Shown in pieces: positions 43,901-53,090 of a stretch of DNA of 64,000 nucleotides. Below the pieces are notes generated by a model, which worked only from the letters and a program-made list of their open reading frames with translations, did no database searches and was not told where the DNA came from. Where the stretch lies: the NCBI GenBank assembly GCA_024684375.1, contig JAIKWZ010000033.1, forward strand, positions 19,620 through 83,619. The letters are read 5' to 3'. Each line of letters begins with the position of its first letter. The stretch's first letter is position 1. This DNA is from Clostridiales bacterium. GTDB taxonomy: Bacteria; Bacillota; Clostridia; Christensenellales; Aristaeellaceae. Both the position numbers and the translations under genes were made by a program.

Positions 43901-45399
43901 GCCCTGTGCCCCCCTATCTGCTTGTTGCGTTCCAGCGCGGTGGCGCCTTTTTCCAGGCTTAGACCCTTGAAGATCGCGTTTTTCCCGAAGCGCCTTTGTA
44001 TCTCGTTTATCGCCTTCTGGCGGCTGAGCTTTCTGGCGTCAGAAGCTTCCTCCGAAGCCGATATGGCATCAGTTCCGAACATGTCAAGCTGTTCCGGGAT
44101 GACCAGGGCAGGGTCGCGCTCATCGAGCACCTCTCCTGCCGCCACATACAGGCGGCGCACGAGCAGGCTGGGGTTGGTCGTTTCGTCAAAGATCTCACAT
44201 ACTGCCCGGTCAAAATCCTCTCCCAGGGCAGTCGGCTTGTTGAACCTGCGCGCTCCACCCGCGCCTTTGGGGACGGGGCGGCCGTAGAAGTCCCGTTCGA
44301 TCTGGTTGGATACGGTCTTCATGCGTTCCGGGTCGTTGAGGTTTTCGGTATCGTAGTTCACTCCCGCGGAGAGGGTGCATGCTTTAAGTCCCCTGCTGCT
44401 CAGTTCAAGCGCGAGTTTTCCGGCCATTTCACGTATCACAACCCGGGCAGCCGCGTTTTCGTAGGGCTCTGCCAGCACCTGGCCGTTGGATAAGGATGAC
44501 GCCTTGGCCCTGTACGCCTTGATATCACGTATCTCACAGCTTTCATAGCCCCAGGCGTGGTCTATCAGCAGCTCCGCATTCACGCCGAAAAGCTTATATA
44601 GCGCCTCCTCGTTGGCGCGCATGTCCGCCCCGCCCAGAGAGCAGCGGGCGATGTCCCCCATAGTGCGTATCCCCATGGCGGCCAGCTTTTTCTGGGTGCC
44701 GCGTCCCACCCGCCAGAAATCCGTGAGGGGCGTGTGGCTCCACAGCTGGCGGCGGTACTCCATTTCGTCCAGCTCCGCTATCCTGACGCCTTTGGAGTCC
44801 GACTGCATGTGCTTGGCCACTATATCCATGGCCACCTTCGCCAGGTACATATTCGTGCCTATGCCCGCCGTGGCGGTGACGCCCGTAGAGTCGTACACCT
44901 CGTGTATGAGCTTTTCGCACAGTTGCCGCGGAGTAAGTCCGTAGATCTTAAGATATGGCTGCGCGTCGATGAACACCTCGTCCACGCTGTAAACATGTAT
45001 GTCGTCGGGAGATATGTATTTGGCGTAGATGGTGAAAACCTTCCCGGAATACTCCATGTAAAGGCTCATGCGCGGACGGGCGGTAAGAAACGTGAGCTCC
45101 AGCGACGGATCTCTGTCCAGCTCGCTTTTCAGAAAGCTTTTGCCCGTAAACGTATGGTTGGGCGCCTTGAGACGGCGGGCGGCGTTGACCTCCCTGACCT
45201 TTTCGATCGCCTCGAACAGCCTCGCGCGTCCGCCCACGCCCACGGCTTTGAGCGAGGGCGACACCGCCAGACATATTGTCTTTTCCGTGCGGGAGGTATC
45301 CGCCACCACCAGGTTCGCGTCCAGCGCGTCAAGCCCCCGCTGGGCGCATTCCACTGAGGCGTAAAAGCTTTTAAGGTCTATGGCGAGAAAAGCGCCCAT
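43897..45399 (-). CDS. Y-family translesion DNA polymerase (UmuC/UvrX-like)
   Basis: A 500-residue error-prone polymerase. The catalytic metal sites are visible in LAIDLKSFYASVEC (residues 5-18) and YSVDEVFIDAQPY (about 141-153). The thumb region IGTNMYLAKVAMDIVAKH and the little-finger domain follow. It is longer than DinB and closer to Gram-positive UvrX/UmuC-type enzymes, consistent with the adjacent YolD-like gene. No SOS box is obvious near it: it sits 2 bases after the C69 dipeptidase gene. Confidence 0.9.
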   Translation of the reverse strand: MGAFLAIDLKSFYASVECAQRGLDALDANLVVADTSRTEKTICLAVSPSLKAVGVGGRARLFEAIEKVREVNAARRLKAPNHTFTGKSFLKSELDRDPSLELTFLTARPRMSLYMEYSGKVFTIYAKYISPDDIHVYSVDEVFIDAQPYLKIYGLTPRQLCEKLIHEVYDSTGVTATAGIGTNMYLAKVAMDIVAKHMQSDSKGVRIAELDEMEYRRQLWSHTPLTDFWRVGRGTQKKLAAMGIRTMGDIARCSLGGADMRANEEALYKLFGVNAELLIDHAWGYESCEIRDIKAYRAKASSLSNGQVLAEPYENAAARVVIREMAGKLALELSSRGLKACTLSAGVNYDTENLNDPERMKTVSNQIERDFYGRPVPKGAGGARRFNKPTALGEDFDRAVCEIFDETTNPSLLVRRLYVAAGEVLDERDPALVIPEQLDMFGTDAISASEEASDARKLSRQKAINEIQRRFGKNAIFKGLSLEKGATALERNKQIGGHRA

Positions 45400-45401
45400 T
45401 T

Positions 45402-47138
45402 TCAGCCCTTCAGTTCAGCGCTGCCGTTCTCATCAGCATCCATGAGGCACATGGCGGCGAAGGAGGAGCCGTCCTTATTCCTTCCGCCCAGTATGTATTC
45501 GAATGTGCCGGCTCCGTCCTTTTCCAGAGGCCGGGAAGCAAACTCGAAACGTGCGCTCCAGGCCTCGCCCCGCCTTTTAAGGCTTCCCTCCACGGGCATG
45601 GCGTAGCGGCTGGTCTCGAACCGACCCGGCCCGAACGCGAGGGTGCTCTCCATGGGAGACTCGGCGGTAAAAACGACGCTGGCGCAAAACACGCCCGCCT
45701 TGTCTGAAGATATGGACGCGTCAAGTATCCGCGCGTTCTCCAGTCCGCGCTTTAGAAACCTGTCCTGCGTGCGTTTGACCGCGTATAGCAGGTTGTCGGT
45801 GTCTGCGGCGTTTATCTCGTTTGCGGACAGGTTTGCGTTTCTGAGCTTCGCTTCCGACTTTTTGAAACGCGCCAGCAGCCGGCGCTTAAACTCCGTGACT
45901 TCTGGAATGACCTCCACGTACCTGAACTCACACAGGTTTTCAAAGTTTTTCATACTCTGCCAGGGTGTAGCGCGGTATTCGGTCGCGCCGGCGCTGGGCC
46001 GGAAATGCATTGCCGCCTCGGCAAACGGGTCAAACTCCCCGTCCTCGATCTCGGTCACGTTGCCGCACAGCGGATGAAGAGGCACATACGGCTGCTCGCA
46101 GGGCCGTCCCAGCGCCGTCCACGCTGTGATCAGACGCTCTTCGTCAGTAAACTCGTATATCTCGCTTTCCACCGTAGTGCCAGTGCAGATGCGCCTGACG
46201 GGCGTATCGTGCGGGGACAGGCCGGGGCCGAACCTCACGTCGCAGCCCGTGCCCTCGTAGTGGCTTGACATCACCCTCATCAGGTCATCAACGCTGATTT
46301 TTCTTGCCGCCTTCACGCAAAACGGATACCCTTCAGACTTTTCGTCCCATTTCCGCCCCAGCAGCATTTGTGAAGCGTATTTGTGCCTCAGTGTATTATC
46401 GGAATGCTTATAAGTTCTGGGGTCCTGATACGCCTTCGCGAAGTCGAAATCCGAATAGTCCCCCTCTTTTGCCGGAGTGTACCAGCCGCGCCTGACGGCG
46501 TATTCCACGATGTCTTCGGAATACCACATCTCAGGCACGTCATGCAGCGAATGGAAGGTGTAGTGGTTGGGCATAACCGCTATGGCGTCGTCCGGGATCC
46601 TGGCCGCGATATATCTGTGTCCCCGCACGATCTGCAGCATGAACGCCTCGTTATTATCGGCAATGGTGTATATGCGGCCCGCGGAAGCGTAGCCGTATTT
46701 TTCCACTAGCTCAATGCCGATCCTGAGCCCTTCCCGGGCGTTCGGGCTGCGTTCCGCCAGAGCCCTGCGCAGTTCGTAGACAATGCCGTCAGTTGAATGG
46801 ACCTCTTCGTCCGCGTCCTCATGAGAACCGCAGGAAGAATCCGACACTATCACGACTCCGTTTTCGTTTATGAAGCTGTCGGACGTGGACAGTCCCCCTT
46901 CCGGCCCCCGCACCTGGCTCCACCAGTATCCATATGTGTGCCTGAGCTGCGGAATACGCCTGAAACCTTCCTCGGCAGGGAGCATTTCTCCATCTTCCCA
47001 GTCCCGCGCGGGTACGTAAAAGTGTCGGATCCGCGCGTGAATATAATCATCCTCGTTGTGGGCAACCATAACGAAGCCGGTCTTGCTCGCGTTTCTGCCC
47101 ACCACTACGGTCATACAGTCGGTATTTGTTATGTCCAT
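45402..47138 (-). CDS. C69-family dipeptidase
   Basis: A 578-residue Ntn-hydrolase. The N-terminal NTDCMTVVVGRNASKTG has Cys8, which becomes the catalytic N-terminal nucleophile after autoprocessing, and HNEDDY follows as in the family (usually RNED). These enzymes hydrolyse dipeptides of broad specificity. The ATG at 47138 has AAGGAA upstream. A longer frame to 47168 overlaps the promoter. The C-terminal 80 residues form a beta-rich extension. Confidence 0.85.
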   Translation of the reverse strand: MDITNTDCMTVVVGRNASKTGFVMVAHNEDDYIHARIRHFYVPARDWEDGEMLPAEEGFRRIPQLRHTYGYWWSQVRGPEGGLSTSDSFINENGVVIVSDSSCGSHEDADEEVHSTDGIVYELRRALAERSPNAREGLRIGIELVEKYGYASAGRIYTIADNNEAFMLQIVRGHRYIAARIPDDAIAVMPNHYTFHSLHDVPEMWYSEDIVEYAVRRGWYTPAKEGDYSDFDFAKAYQDPRTYKHSDNTLRHKYASQMLLGRKWDEKSEGYPFCVKAARKISVDDLMRVMSSHYEGTGCDVRFGPGLSPHDTPVRRICTGTTVESEIYEFTDEERLITAWTALGRPCEQPYVPLHPLCGNVTEIEDGEFDPFAEAAMHFRPSAGATEYRATPWQSMKNFENLCEFRYVEVIPEVTEFKRRLLARFKKSEAKLRNANLSANEINAADTDNLLYAVKRTQDRFLKRGLENARILDASISSDKAGVFCASVVFTAESPMESTLAFGPGRFETSRYAMPVEGSLKRRGEAWSARFEFASRPLEKDGAGTFEYILGGRNKDGSSFAAMCLMDADENGSAELKG

Positions 47139-47173
47139 GGCATTTCCTTCCTGTACATTCCATCTCAAACTAT

Positions 47174-47201
47174 ATTATACCAGTTTTTCATGCTAATTCA
47201 A
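47174..47201 (-). promoter_or_regulatory. promoter of the C69 dipeptidase operon
   Basis: On the minus strand TTGAAT (47201-47196) and TATAAT (47179-47174) are 16 bases apart, with TGG before the -10 (extended -10). It is divergent from the glycosidase-like gene promoter. Confidence 0.7.
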
Positions 47202-47210
47202 GGGATAAGC

Positions 47211-47239
47211 TTGCATGGTTTTGAGCTATCGTTTATAAT
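47211..47239 (+). promoter_or_regulatory. promoter of the glycosidase-like gene
   Basis: TTGCAT (47211-47216) and TATAAT (47234-47239) are spaced by 17 bases, followed by GGGAGG and the ATG at 47265. Confidence 0.7.
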
Positions 47240-47264
47240 CTTGACATAATATGGGAGGTGTGCC

Positions 47265-49241
47265 ATGAAACGCAGGAGCGCGTGCGCCTTCGGGCTGCAT
47301 TTTGATTTTCACGCTTCTCCCGGGCCTGATTCCCCCTCCATTGGCGAAACGCTTAAGGAGGAAGATATACGGGAGATCTGCCGGCTTTTGCGTCCAGATT
47401 ATCTGCAGATCGACTGCAAGGGGCATCCGGGCTGGGCAAGCTATCCTACGCTGACAGGCAACGCCATGCCCTCTATCAAGCGGGACACTCTTGAGCTTTG
47501 GCGCAGGGTTACAAAGAGCGAGGGTGTCGGCCTGTTCATGCACTATTCCGGTGTGTTCGACCGGAAATACTGCTCTGAGCACCCCGAAGATGCCGTCATG
47601 CGTCCGGACGGCAGCCGGAGCACTGATATCACACGCACTTTCGGCCTTAAATACGCTGACCGTGTGCTTATCCCGCAGCTGAAGGAACTTGCGGGCAGAT
47701 ACGGCGTGGACGGCGTCTGGGTTGACGGAGAGTGCTGGGCCACCGACCTTGACTTTGACCCTGAGACTCTGGAGGCGTTTGAACGGGAATGCGGTATCAG
47801 CCTGGGAGGCGCCCTGCCCTCAGACCCCGCTTCGATGGAGTATCGCCTGTTCCGCGAGTTCTGCCGTGAATGCTTCCGCCGGTATGTAAGGCATTACACG
47901 AACGAGGTGCACAGGGAATACCCGGATTTCCAGATCATTTCCAACTGGCTGTGCTCTGACTACATGCCCGAGCCCGTACCCGAAGGCATAGACTGCCTGT
48001 CAGGTGATTTCTCCCCCTGGTCCTCAGTTAACTCCGCCCGCACCGCCGCCCGAACACTGGCATCCCAGGGCCGGGGCTGGGACCTTATGGCCTGGAACTT
48101 CCGCGTCAGCCGCACAGGCGCCACTCAGGGGCGTTTCGTCAAGGAGCCCTGCCAGCTTATGCAGGAAGCAGCGTGCGTGACCTCTTTGGGCGGAGGCTTT
48201 CAGGACTATATTCCCCAATACCCTGACGGTTCTCCCCGCATGTGGCAGATACGCCGGTTAAAGCCCCTTGCGGACATGATACGCGTCAGGCAGGAATACT
48301 GCTTTGGCGGTAAGGTCGTGCCCCAGGCGACAGTACTGCTGTCCCGGTACGACCGTTACCTGGAGGGAGACAAGCTGTTCAGCCGCTCCGGCAGCGAGAA
48401 GGTGACGGGGCTGGTGTCATTGCTGTGCGACATTGGCCGCAGCGTATCCATCGTGTCCGAACACACGCTTTCTCACCCCGAAAAGTGGGGCGTGATACTG
48501 GTGCCTGAGCTGGTTGAAGGGCTGGAACATGAAACGCTTGACCTCCTGCTCGACTACGCAAGACAAGGCGGCAGCCTGCTTGTAAACGGCGTCAACGCCT
48601 GTAAAATGCTGGAAGAGGCCGGGATAGACATCCATGTCAGCAAAAGAACGGACGAATTGATCTGTTTCTCCTGCGACGGAGAGTGTTACGGCAGTGTGTA
48701 CGGTTCGAGCCGTCTCAGTTCATCAGCTTGCCGAGTCTTCGCCGAAAGCTGTTTAGACCCGCGCAGGAAACACGATCCCTTCGCCTTGATCCTACCTTAC
48801 GGGAATGGCAGGATCGCCTGCGTAGGCGCGGACATAGGCAGCGCCTACATACTGGGCAGGCAGGAAGCTCACAAGCGCCTGATGCGAAAGCTGCTTGATG
48901 AATTATATACTCCCCTGTGCGAAGTTGTGTCCTGTGAAGGGATACTTGAAAAAACGGAGCTGTTCAAAGACGGCAGGCTGCTGATCCAGTTGGTCAACAT
49001 GAACGGCCCTCACAGTGACCTTTCCGTCCCCAGCTTTTCCGAGATCCCGCCTTGCAGGGACGTCGTGCTGAGACTGCGGCTGAAGGGTGAAGTGAAGGCG
49101 GTGCTGCGTCCGATCGGAGAAAGCCTGACTGCGGAACCGACCTCTGACGGCGTGCTAATCAGGGTCGATCGGGTCGAATGCCATGAGATAATAGAAATAC
49201 CTCTTGATAAGGAGTTTGAAAATGAGCATTTCGCTGAATGA
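47265..49241 (+). CDS. putative glycoside hydrolase (barrel plus beta-galactosidase-like regions)
   Basis: A 658-residue cytoplasmic protein. The first ~350 residues read as a TIM-barrel hydrolase: DYLQIDCKGHPGWASYP, then GVDGVWVDGECW (about 145-156) with acidic residues where catalytic carboxylates are expected. Residues about 390-560 resemble the flavodoxin/glutaminase-like trimerisation domain of family-42 type galactosidases (GVILVPELVEGLEHETLDLLLDYARQGGSLLVNG). A beta-sandwich ends the protein. I do not assign a GH family. The 3' end overlaps the FNT gene by 20 bases. Confidence 0.65.
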   Translation: MKRRSACAFGLHFDFHASPGPDSPSIGETLKEEDIREICRLLRPDYLQIDCKGHPGWASYPTLTGNAMPSIKRDTLELWRRVTKSEGVGLFMHYSGVFDRKYCSEHPEDAVMRPDGSRSTDITRTFGLKYADRVLIPQLKELAGRYGVDGVWVDGECWATDLDFDPETLEAFERECGISLGGALPSDPASMEYRLFREFCRECFRRYVRHYTNEVHREYPDFQIISNWLCSDYMPEPVPEGIDCLSGDFSPWSSVNSARTAARTLASQGRGWDLMAWNFRVSRTGATQGRFVKEPCQLMQEAACVTSLGGGFQDYIPQYPDGSPRMWQIRRLKPLADMIRVRQEYCFGGKVVPQATVLLSRYDRYLEGDKLFSRSGSEKVTGLVSLLCDIGRSVSIVSEHTLSHPEKWGVILVPELVEGLEHETLDLLLDYARQGGSLLVNGVNACKMLEEAGIDIHVSKRTDELICFSCDGECYGSVYGSSRLSSSACRVFAESCLDPRRKHDPFALILPYGNGRIACVGADIGSAYILGRQEAHKRLMRKLLDELYTPLCEVVSCEGILEKTELFKDGRLLIQLVNMNGPHSDLSVPSFSEIPPCRDVVLRLRLKGEVKAVLRPIGESLTAEPTSDGVLIRVDRVECHEIIEIPLDKEFENEHFAE

Positions 49242-49845
49242 AAAACTGAAGGAGCGCTTCAGGGCCCCCGCAAAAACGAGCATCCCCAAGTCCATCGCCG
49301 CCGGGGCGCTGATAGCCATGGGCTGCATAGTCAATCTCAAGGCAGGTGGCGGGATACCCGGCGCGGTACTGTTCAGCGCGGGGCTGTGGTTCGTGGTGAG
49401 TTTTGACGCTCAGCTGTTTACGGGCAGGGTGGCAAAACCTGAGTACTCCCCGCTTCAAAAGCTGCTGATGCTGGCGTTCAATCTCGTTGGCGCCTTCTTG
49501 ACCGGTCTGCTGGCGGGACACTTCCTGCCGGAGATCAGCGGCGCGGCTCAGGAAATAATGGCCAAATATTCAGACCCGCTCAAAGTACTGTGGCAGGGCA
49601 CGATGTGCGGAGCATGCATGTTCCTGGCTACCGCTCCGCCCAAAGTGCTTAACGGCAGCCGCCTTCCCCATGTCATTTACGGCGTGACGCTGTTCATTTT
49701 AAGCGCCTACGCTCACTCGATCGCTCTGATGGGCTACGCCGGCATAGCGTTGGATGTTTCCTGGTGGCTCATCCCTGTAGCCGCTCTGGGCAATACGCTT
49801 GGCAGCTATGTCATCAAGCTGTTGCTTATGTACAAATACAACTGA
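49222..49845 (+). CDS. short formate/nitrite transporter (FNT) family protein
   Basis: A 207-residue six-helix membrane protein, shorter than the usual ~260-280. FNT features are GCIVNLKAGGG, DAQLFTGRV (equivalent to GELFTGN) and SAYAHSIALMGY, where the conserved pore His is His165. The usual Glu-His and Asn around it are replaced. It may pass small monovalent anions. The ATG at 49222 has AAGGAG upstream and lies inside the 3' end of the glycosidase-like gene. Confidence 0.75.
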   Translation: MSISLNEKLKERFRAPAKTSIPKSIAAGALIAMGCIVNLKAGGGIPGAVLFSAGLWFVVSFDAQLFTGRVAKPEYSPLQKLLMLAFNLVGAFLTGLLAGHFLPEISGAAQEIMAKYSDPLKVLWQGTMCGACMFLATAPPKVLNGSRLPHVIYGVTLFILSAYAHSIALMGYAGIALDVSWWLIPVAALGNTLGSYVIKLLLMYKYN

Positions 49846-49861
49846 CCTAAAGCGCAAACAC

Positions 49862-49881
49862 GGGCAGGATCTCTCCTGCCC
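49862..49881. terminator. terminator between FNT and MscS genes
   Basis: GGGCAGGA and TCCTGCCC form an 8-bp stem with a 4-base loop, followed by ATATTTTATG. It lies between convergent genes. Confidence 0.75.
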
Positions 49882-49929
49882 ATATTTTATGCTGCAACCA
49901 TATCCGTCTTTCTCATTAGGCCATGCACG

Positions 49930-50724
49930 TCATCTCATATGCACATCCAGCTGCGGGTAGGGTATTTCTATTCCCGCGGCGTCCAGCGCTTTTTTGCCGT
50001 TTTCGGTCAGATCCCATTTTACGTTCCAGTAATCGGCAGACTTACACCATACGCGTGCGGTAAAATTCAGACTGCTTTGGGCGCACTCGTCAAGCTTCAC
50101 GGTCGGCTCCGGTGAAGGCAGCACCCTGCTTGTGGCGTTCACCGCCTGAAGCAGCGTGGAGCGCACGCTGTCTATATCCGATGGGTAACTGACGGAGAAA
50201 ATGACGTCTACGCGCCTGGTACCTTCACGCGTGTAGTTGATAACCGATGTGCCGGTAAGCGCGCTGTTGGGCATGGAGATGTGGCGGTTGTCAAAGGTCG
50301 TAAGCTCAGTATAGAAAATGCCGATTTTCTGCACCGTGCCCTCTGTATCGCCTATCTTTACGTAATCACCTGCCTTGAGCAGTTTGATGAGCATAACAGT
50401 CACTCCGCCCACGAAATTGCTCAGCGCGCCCTGCATTGCCAGCGTGACCGCCACACCTGCCGAGGCCAGCAGCGTCAGGAAACTTGTGAGCGGTATGCCC
50501 ATTATGCCTACCGCAGTAAGTATGACCGTTACATAAAGAATGATTTTGAGCAGGTTTTCAAGAAATCCCCTGATAGTGGGATCGATCTTCCCAAAGCGCG
50601 CGCTGCGGATGAGCAGTTTCAGCGCCCAATGCGCCACGACCAATCCCGCTATGAGCGCAATGATGCCGCCCAGCAGGTTTATTCCCTGAGAGAGTATGAC
50701 TTCCTTTATTCCGTTCAGATCCAT
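49930..50724 (-). CDS. small-conductance mechanosensitive channel (MscS family)
   Basis: A 264-residue channel that opens on membrane tension after hypo-osmotic shock. Three N-terminal helices are followed by the pore-lining TM3 with ASAGVAVTLAMQGALSNFVGG (about 88-108), a beta domain (GDYVKIGDTEGTVQKIGIFYTEL) and an alpha/beta C-terminal domain. The length is close to that of E. coli MscS. GGAGG precedes the ATG. Confidence 0.95.
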   Translation of the reverse strand: MDLNGIKEVILSQGINLLGGIIALIAGLVVAHWALKLLIRSARFGKIDPTIRGFLENLLKIILYVTVILTAVGIMGIPLTSFLTLLASAGVAVTLAMQGALSNFVGGVTVMLIKLLKAGDYVKIGDTEGTVQKIGIFYTELTTFDNRHISMPNSALTGTSVINYTREGTRRVDVIFSVSYPSDIDSVRSTLLQAVNATSRVLPSPEPTVKLDECAQSSLNFTARVWCKSADYWNVKWDLTENGKKALDAAGIEIPYPQLDVHMR

Positions 50725-50772
50725 CCTGCAACCTCCACGGTCAATACTGTTTGGAGAGTAAAAACACTGCTA

Positions 50773-51267
50773 TCACTGCTTAAGCTCAAACATCGCCTTT
50801 GGAATGTGGCAGTATCCTCCGGGATTCTTGTCAAGATACTTCTGATGGTACTCTTCGGCGTCATAGAAGTTTTTAACAGGCATGAGTTCCACGGCCAGCT
50901 TCGCGCCCGCTTTCGCTTCCTGCTCTCTGAACACTGCTTCGATCTCGGGCAGCTGGCCCTCTTCGGTGTAGTATACGCCTGTTCTGTACTGAATGCCGCT
51001 GTCCTCACCCTGCCGGTTCACGCAGAGCGGGTCTATGACCATAAAATAGTATTCCAGCAGTTTCGTAAGCGATATGCGCAAAGGATCGTAAATCACGCGC
51101 ACGGTCTCCGCATGCCCGCTGCCTGCGCGCACTTCCTTGTATGACGGAGCCCCCTCAGGCCCGTTGGCATAGCCCACAGTCGTGCCCGTCACACCCTCAA
51201 ACTGGTCAAAGAACTTCTGCACTCCCCAGAAGCACCCTCCGGCGAGATATACAGTCTTGGTATCCAT
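50773..51267 (-). CDS. msrA: peptide-methionine (S)-S-oxide reductase
   Basis: Reduces S-methionine sulfoxide in proteins. The 164-residue protein has the catalytic GGCFWG with Cys12, VGYANG, SGHAETVRVIYDP and the C-terminal YCHIPK. The ATG at 51267 is chosen because GGAGGA lies just upstream and the family starts here. A frame extending to 51420 has no support. No msrB is adjacent. Confidence 0.95.
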   Translation of the reverse strand: MDTKTVYLAGGCFWGVQKFFDQFEGVTGTTVGYANGPEGAPSYKEVRAGSGHAETVRVIYDPLRISLTKLLEYYFMVIDPLCVNRQGEDSGIQYRTGVYYTEEGQLPEIEAVFREQEAKAGAKLAVELMPVKNFYDAEEYHQKYLDKNPGGYCHIPKAMFELKQ

Positions 51268-51568
51268 ATGCTTTCCTCCGTCCCCTCGCCCGTCCTTCGG
51301 GCGCAGGGCTGTATTGTCATACCGCGGTTTGCGGCAGCTAAAGGCGTACAAACGACCTCTTCGTCTGATATATTCTGCGTTTCCTGCCCGCATTCCTGCC
51401 CGACACACCGTTTTTTCCACTTTTTGCGTAAAAAACCGACCGACTGCGCCTTGGCAAGCGGCCTTCTTCCGCGCTCATCATCCTTAACCGCAGCGCGTGA
51501 ACGGATAAAACAGGTGGGCACCGCGTCATGCCCGCGGTGCCCCGATCACGCTCATGCCGAACGATATG
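51268..51568. other. intergenic region before msrA, terminator of the alpha/beta hydrolase
   Basis: The stretch holds a strong hairpin at 51516-51542 (GGGCACCGCG / CGCGGTGCCC, 7-base loop), followed on the minus strand by TGTTTTAT, which would end the alpha/beta hydrolase transcript. No convincing -35/-10 pair for msrA was found, so its promoter position is open. Confidence 0.6.
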
Positions 51569-53050
51569 TCATTTGCCGACAGGAGAATCCGGCAGGTTCC
51601 TTACCAGTTCTATGCCGGGAATGTCAAGGCCGTCTTTTTTCGGTCCTGACAGGCGCAGGTTCCGGCTGCCTGCCAATTTAGCCGCGATACTTGCCAGATA
51701 CGCGCTTTTGCCTTCCGCGATGCATACCCGCTCCGGGTTCGCCTTTATCAGCGTTCTGAGCGCCGATACGCGCCGAGTGTCCCAGCCGTAATTGTAGGCG
51801 TGCAGGTGTTTAATGCCCATTCCGTCGTACGCCGCGGGGCAGGCGCCCAGACGCAGTTCAGGGCCGCTTTGAGGATCTTCTGTCAGATACGGGATGTCAA
51901 GCGTATCGGAGGAAAGCTCTGGAAATACCCTCCGGATTATTTCACTGCCGGCAGCTGCGTCCAGTTTGAGCAGATTGTCCCTCATAATGCTTTTAACCAG
52001 CCCGAACAGCGCTTCTTCTCCCTCTATAATGCCTTCTTTCTCTGTGTAATGCCTTATATTTCCTATCAGAAGGTCGGCGGGGTCTATCTCTATGTCGATC
52101 TCATCCGGATACGGATTTTCCAGCCCGAACACCCGGCAGAAAAAGTCGTATGCGCGCTCCCGGGTGGGCTTGTCGTAGCTGTGGGGCGCGCTGCGGTAAA
52201 ATGTCTCCAGCCGTTCCCCGGCCCCGTACAGGTCGTATACTCTCTTTATCGCCGGAAACTCCACTTCACGCGAGTGAGCCGTCCAGTCGCCGTCGCTTGC
52301 GGCCAGAAACATCGGGCGGGGAGCGATAAGCATGGCGTAATCCACGGAACAGTATTTGGTGCGCAAAAACGGCGCGTTTTCGCAGCCGCAGCCGCCCTGC
52401 ATATACGCGGATACCATGTTTATGGGCGCGGCCGCCTTCACCCGCTCGTCTATAGCGGAAAGAAACCATGTCTGCGTACCGCCGCCGGAACAACCGGTGC
52501 AGCCGATGTGCGAAGCATCCACGTAAGGCAGGCCGCTCACGAAATCCAGCGCCTTTATGCTGTTGTTGAGCTGCAGAGCGAAGTGGCTGAAGTTCCAGGC
52601 GTCAAACTCCGGCATATAGCCGTTGTGGTCGATCTGGTCCGAATCATTCCAGCCCACCATGTCCCATATGAACGCCACCATGCCCCGCATGGCAAAGTTG
52701 GCGCAGCGCTGAGGCAAGCGTCCGAGGGGATCAAGGTCGACCCTTCCTTTTTCCCAGTGACCGTGCGGGTTTAGAACGGCGGGATACTTGCGCGTCAGGT
52801 CCTTGGGCCTGTACAGGTTGCCCGCCACATAAAAGCCCGGCAGGCTCTGGAATATCACCTTTTCGACCACGAATCCCGGAAACTCCACGGCTCCGAAGAT
52901 TTTCGGCGACAGAGGCGCGTCGTGCTTCAGCAGGTCTATGGATGACGAAAAACGTATGCTTCCGAGCAGGTCTCGGCGCGTTTCTTCCCATTCATTAAGC
53001 GAAGACGGCGAAAGCGGTGTTTTGATCTCGTCCAGCGAATGCAGTTTCAT
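51569..53050 (-). CDS. alpha/beta hydrolase family protein (acetyl-xylan-esterase-like)
   Basis: A 493-residue cytoplasmic hydrolase. An N-terminal region (1-75) precedes the alpha/beta core: LNPHGHWEKGR (oxyanion region), FIWDMVGWNDS, and the nucleophile elbow GCTGCSGGGTQT (about 184-195, with Ser). APRPMFLAASDGDWT supplies the Asp region and SAPHSYDKPTR the His. Such proteins occur in carbohydrate loci and are annotated as acetyl xylan esterase or dienelactone hydrolase. The substrate is not proven. AAGGAGG precedes the ATG. Confidence 0.8.
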   Translation of the reverse strand: MKLHSLDEIKTPLSPSSLNEWEETRRDLLGSIRFSSSIDLLKHDAPLSPKIFGAVEFPGFVVEKVIFQSLPGFYVAGNLYRPKDLTRKYPAVLNPHGHWEKGRVDLDPLGRLPQRCANFAMRGMVAFIWDMVGWNDSDQIDHNGYMPEFDAWNFSHFALQLNNSIKALDFVSGLPYVDASHIGCTGCSGGGTQTWFLSAIDERVKAAAPINMVSAYMQGGCGCENAPFLRTKYCSVDYAMLIAPRPMFLAASDGDWTAHSREVEFPAIKRVYDLYGAGERLETFYRSAPHSYDKPTRERAYDFFCRVFGLENPYPDEIDIEIDPADLLIGNIRHYTEKEGIIEGEEALFGLVKSIMRDNLLKLDAAAGSEIIRRVFPELSSDTLDIPYLTEDPQSGPELRLGACPAAYDGMGIKHLHAYNYGWDTRRVSALRTLIKANPERVCIAEGKSAYLASIAAKLAGSRNLRLSGPKKDGLDIPGIELVRNLPDSPVGK

Positions 53051-53090
53051 TCATCGGCCTCCTTAATGCGGCTCCGGCGCACTGCCGGTA

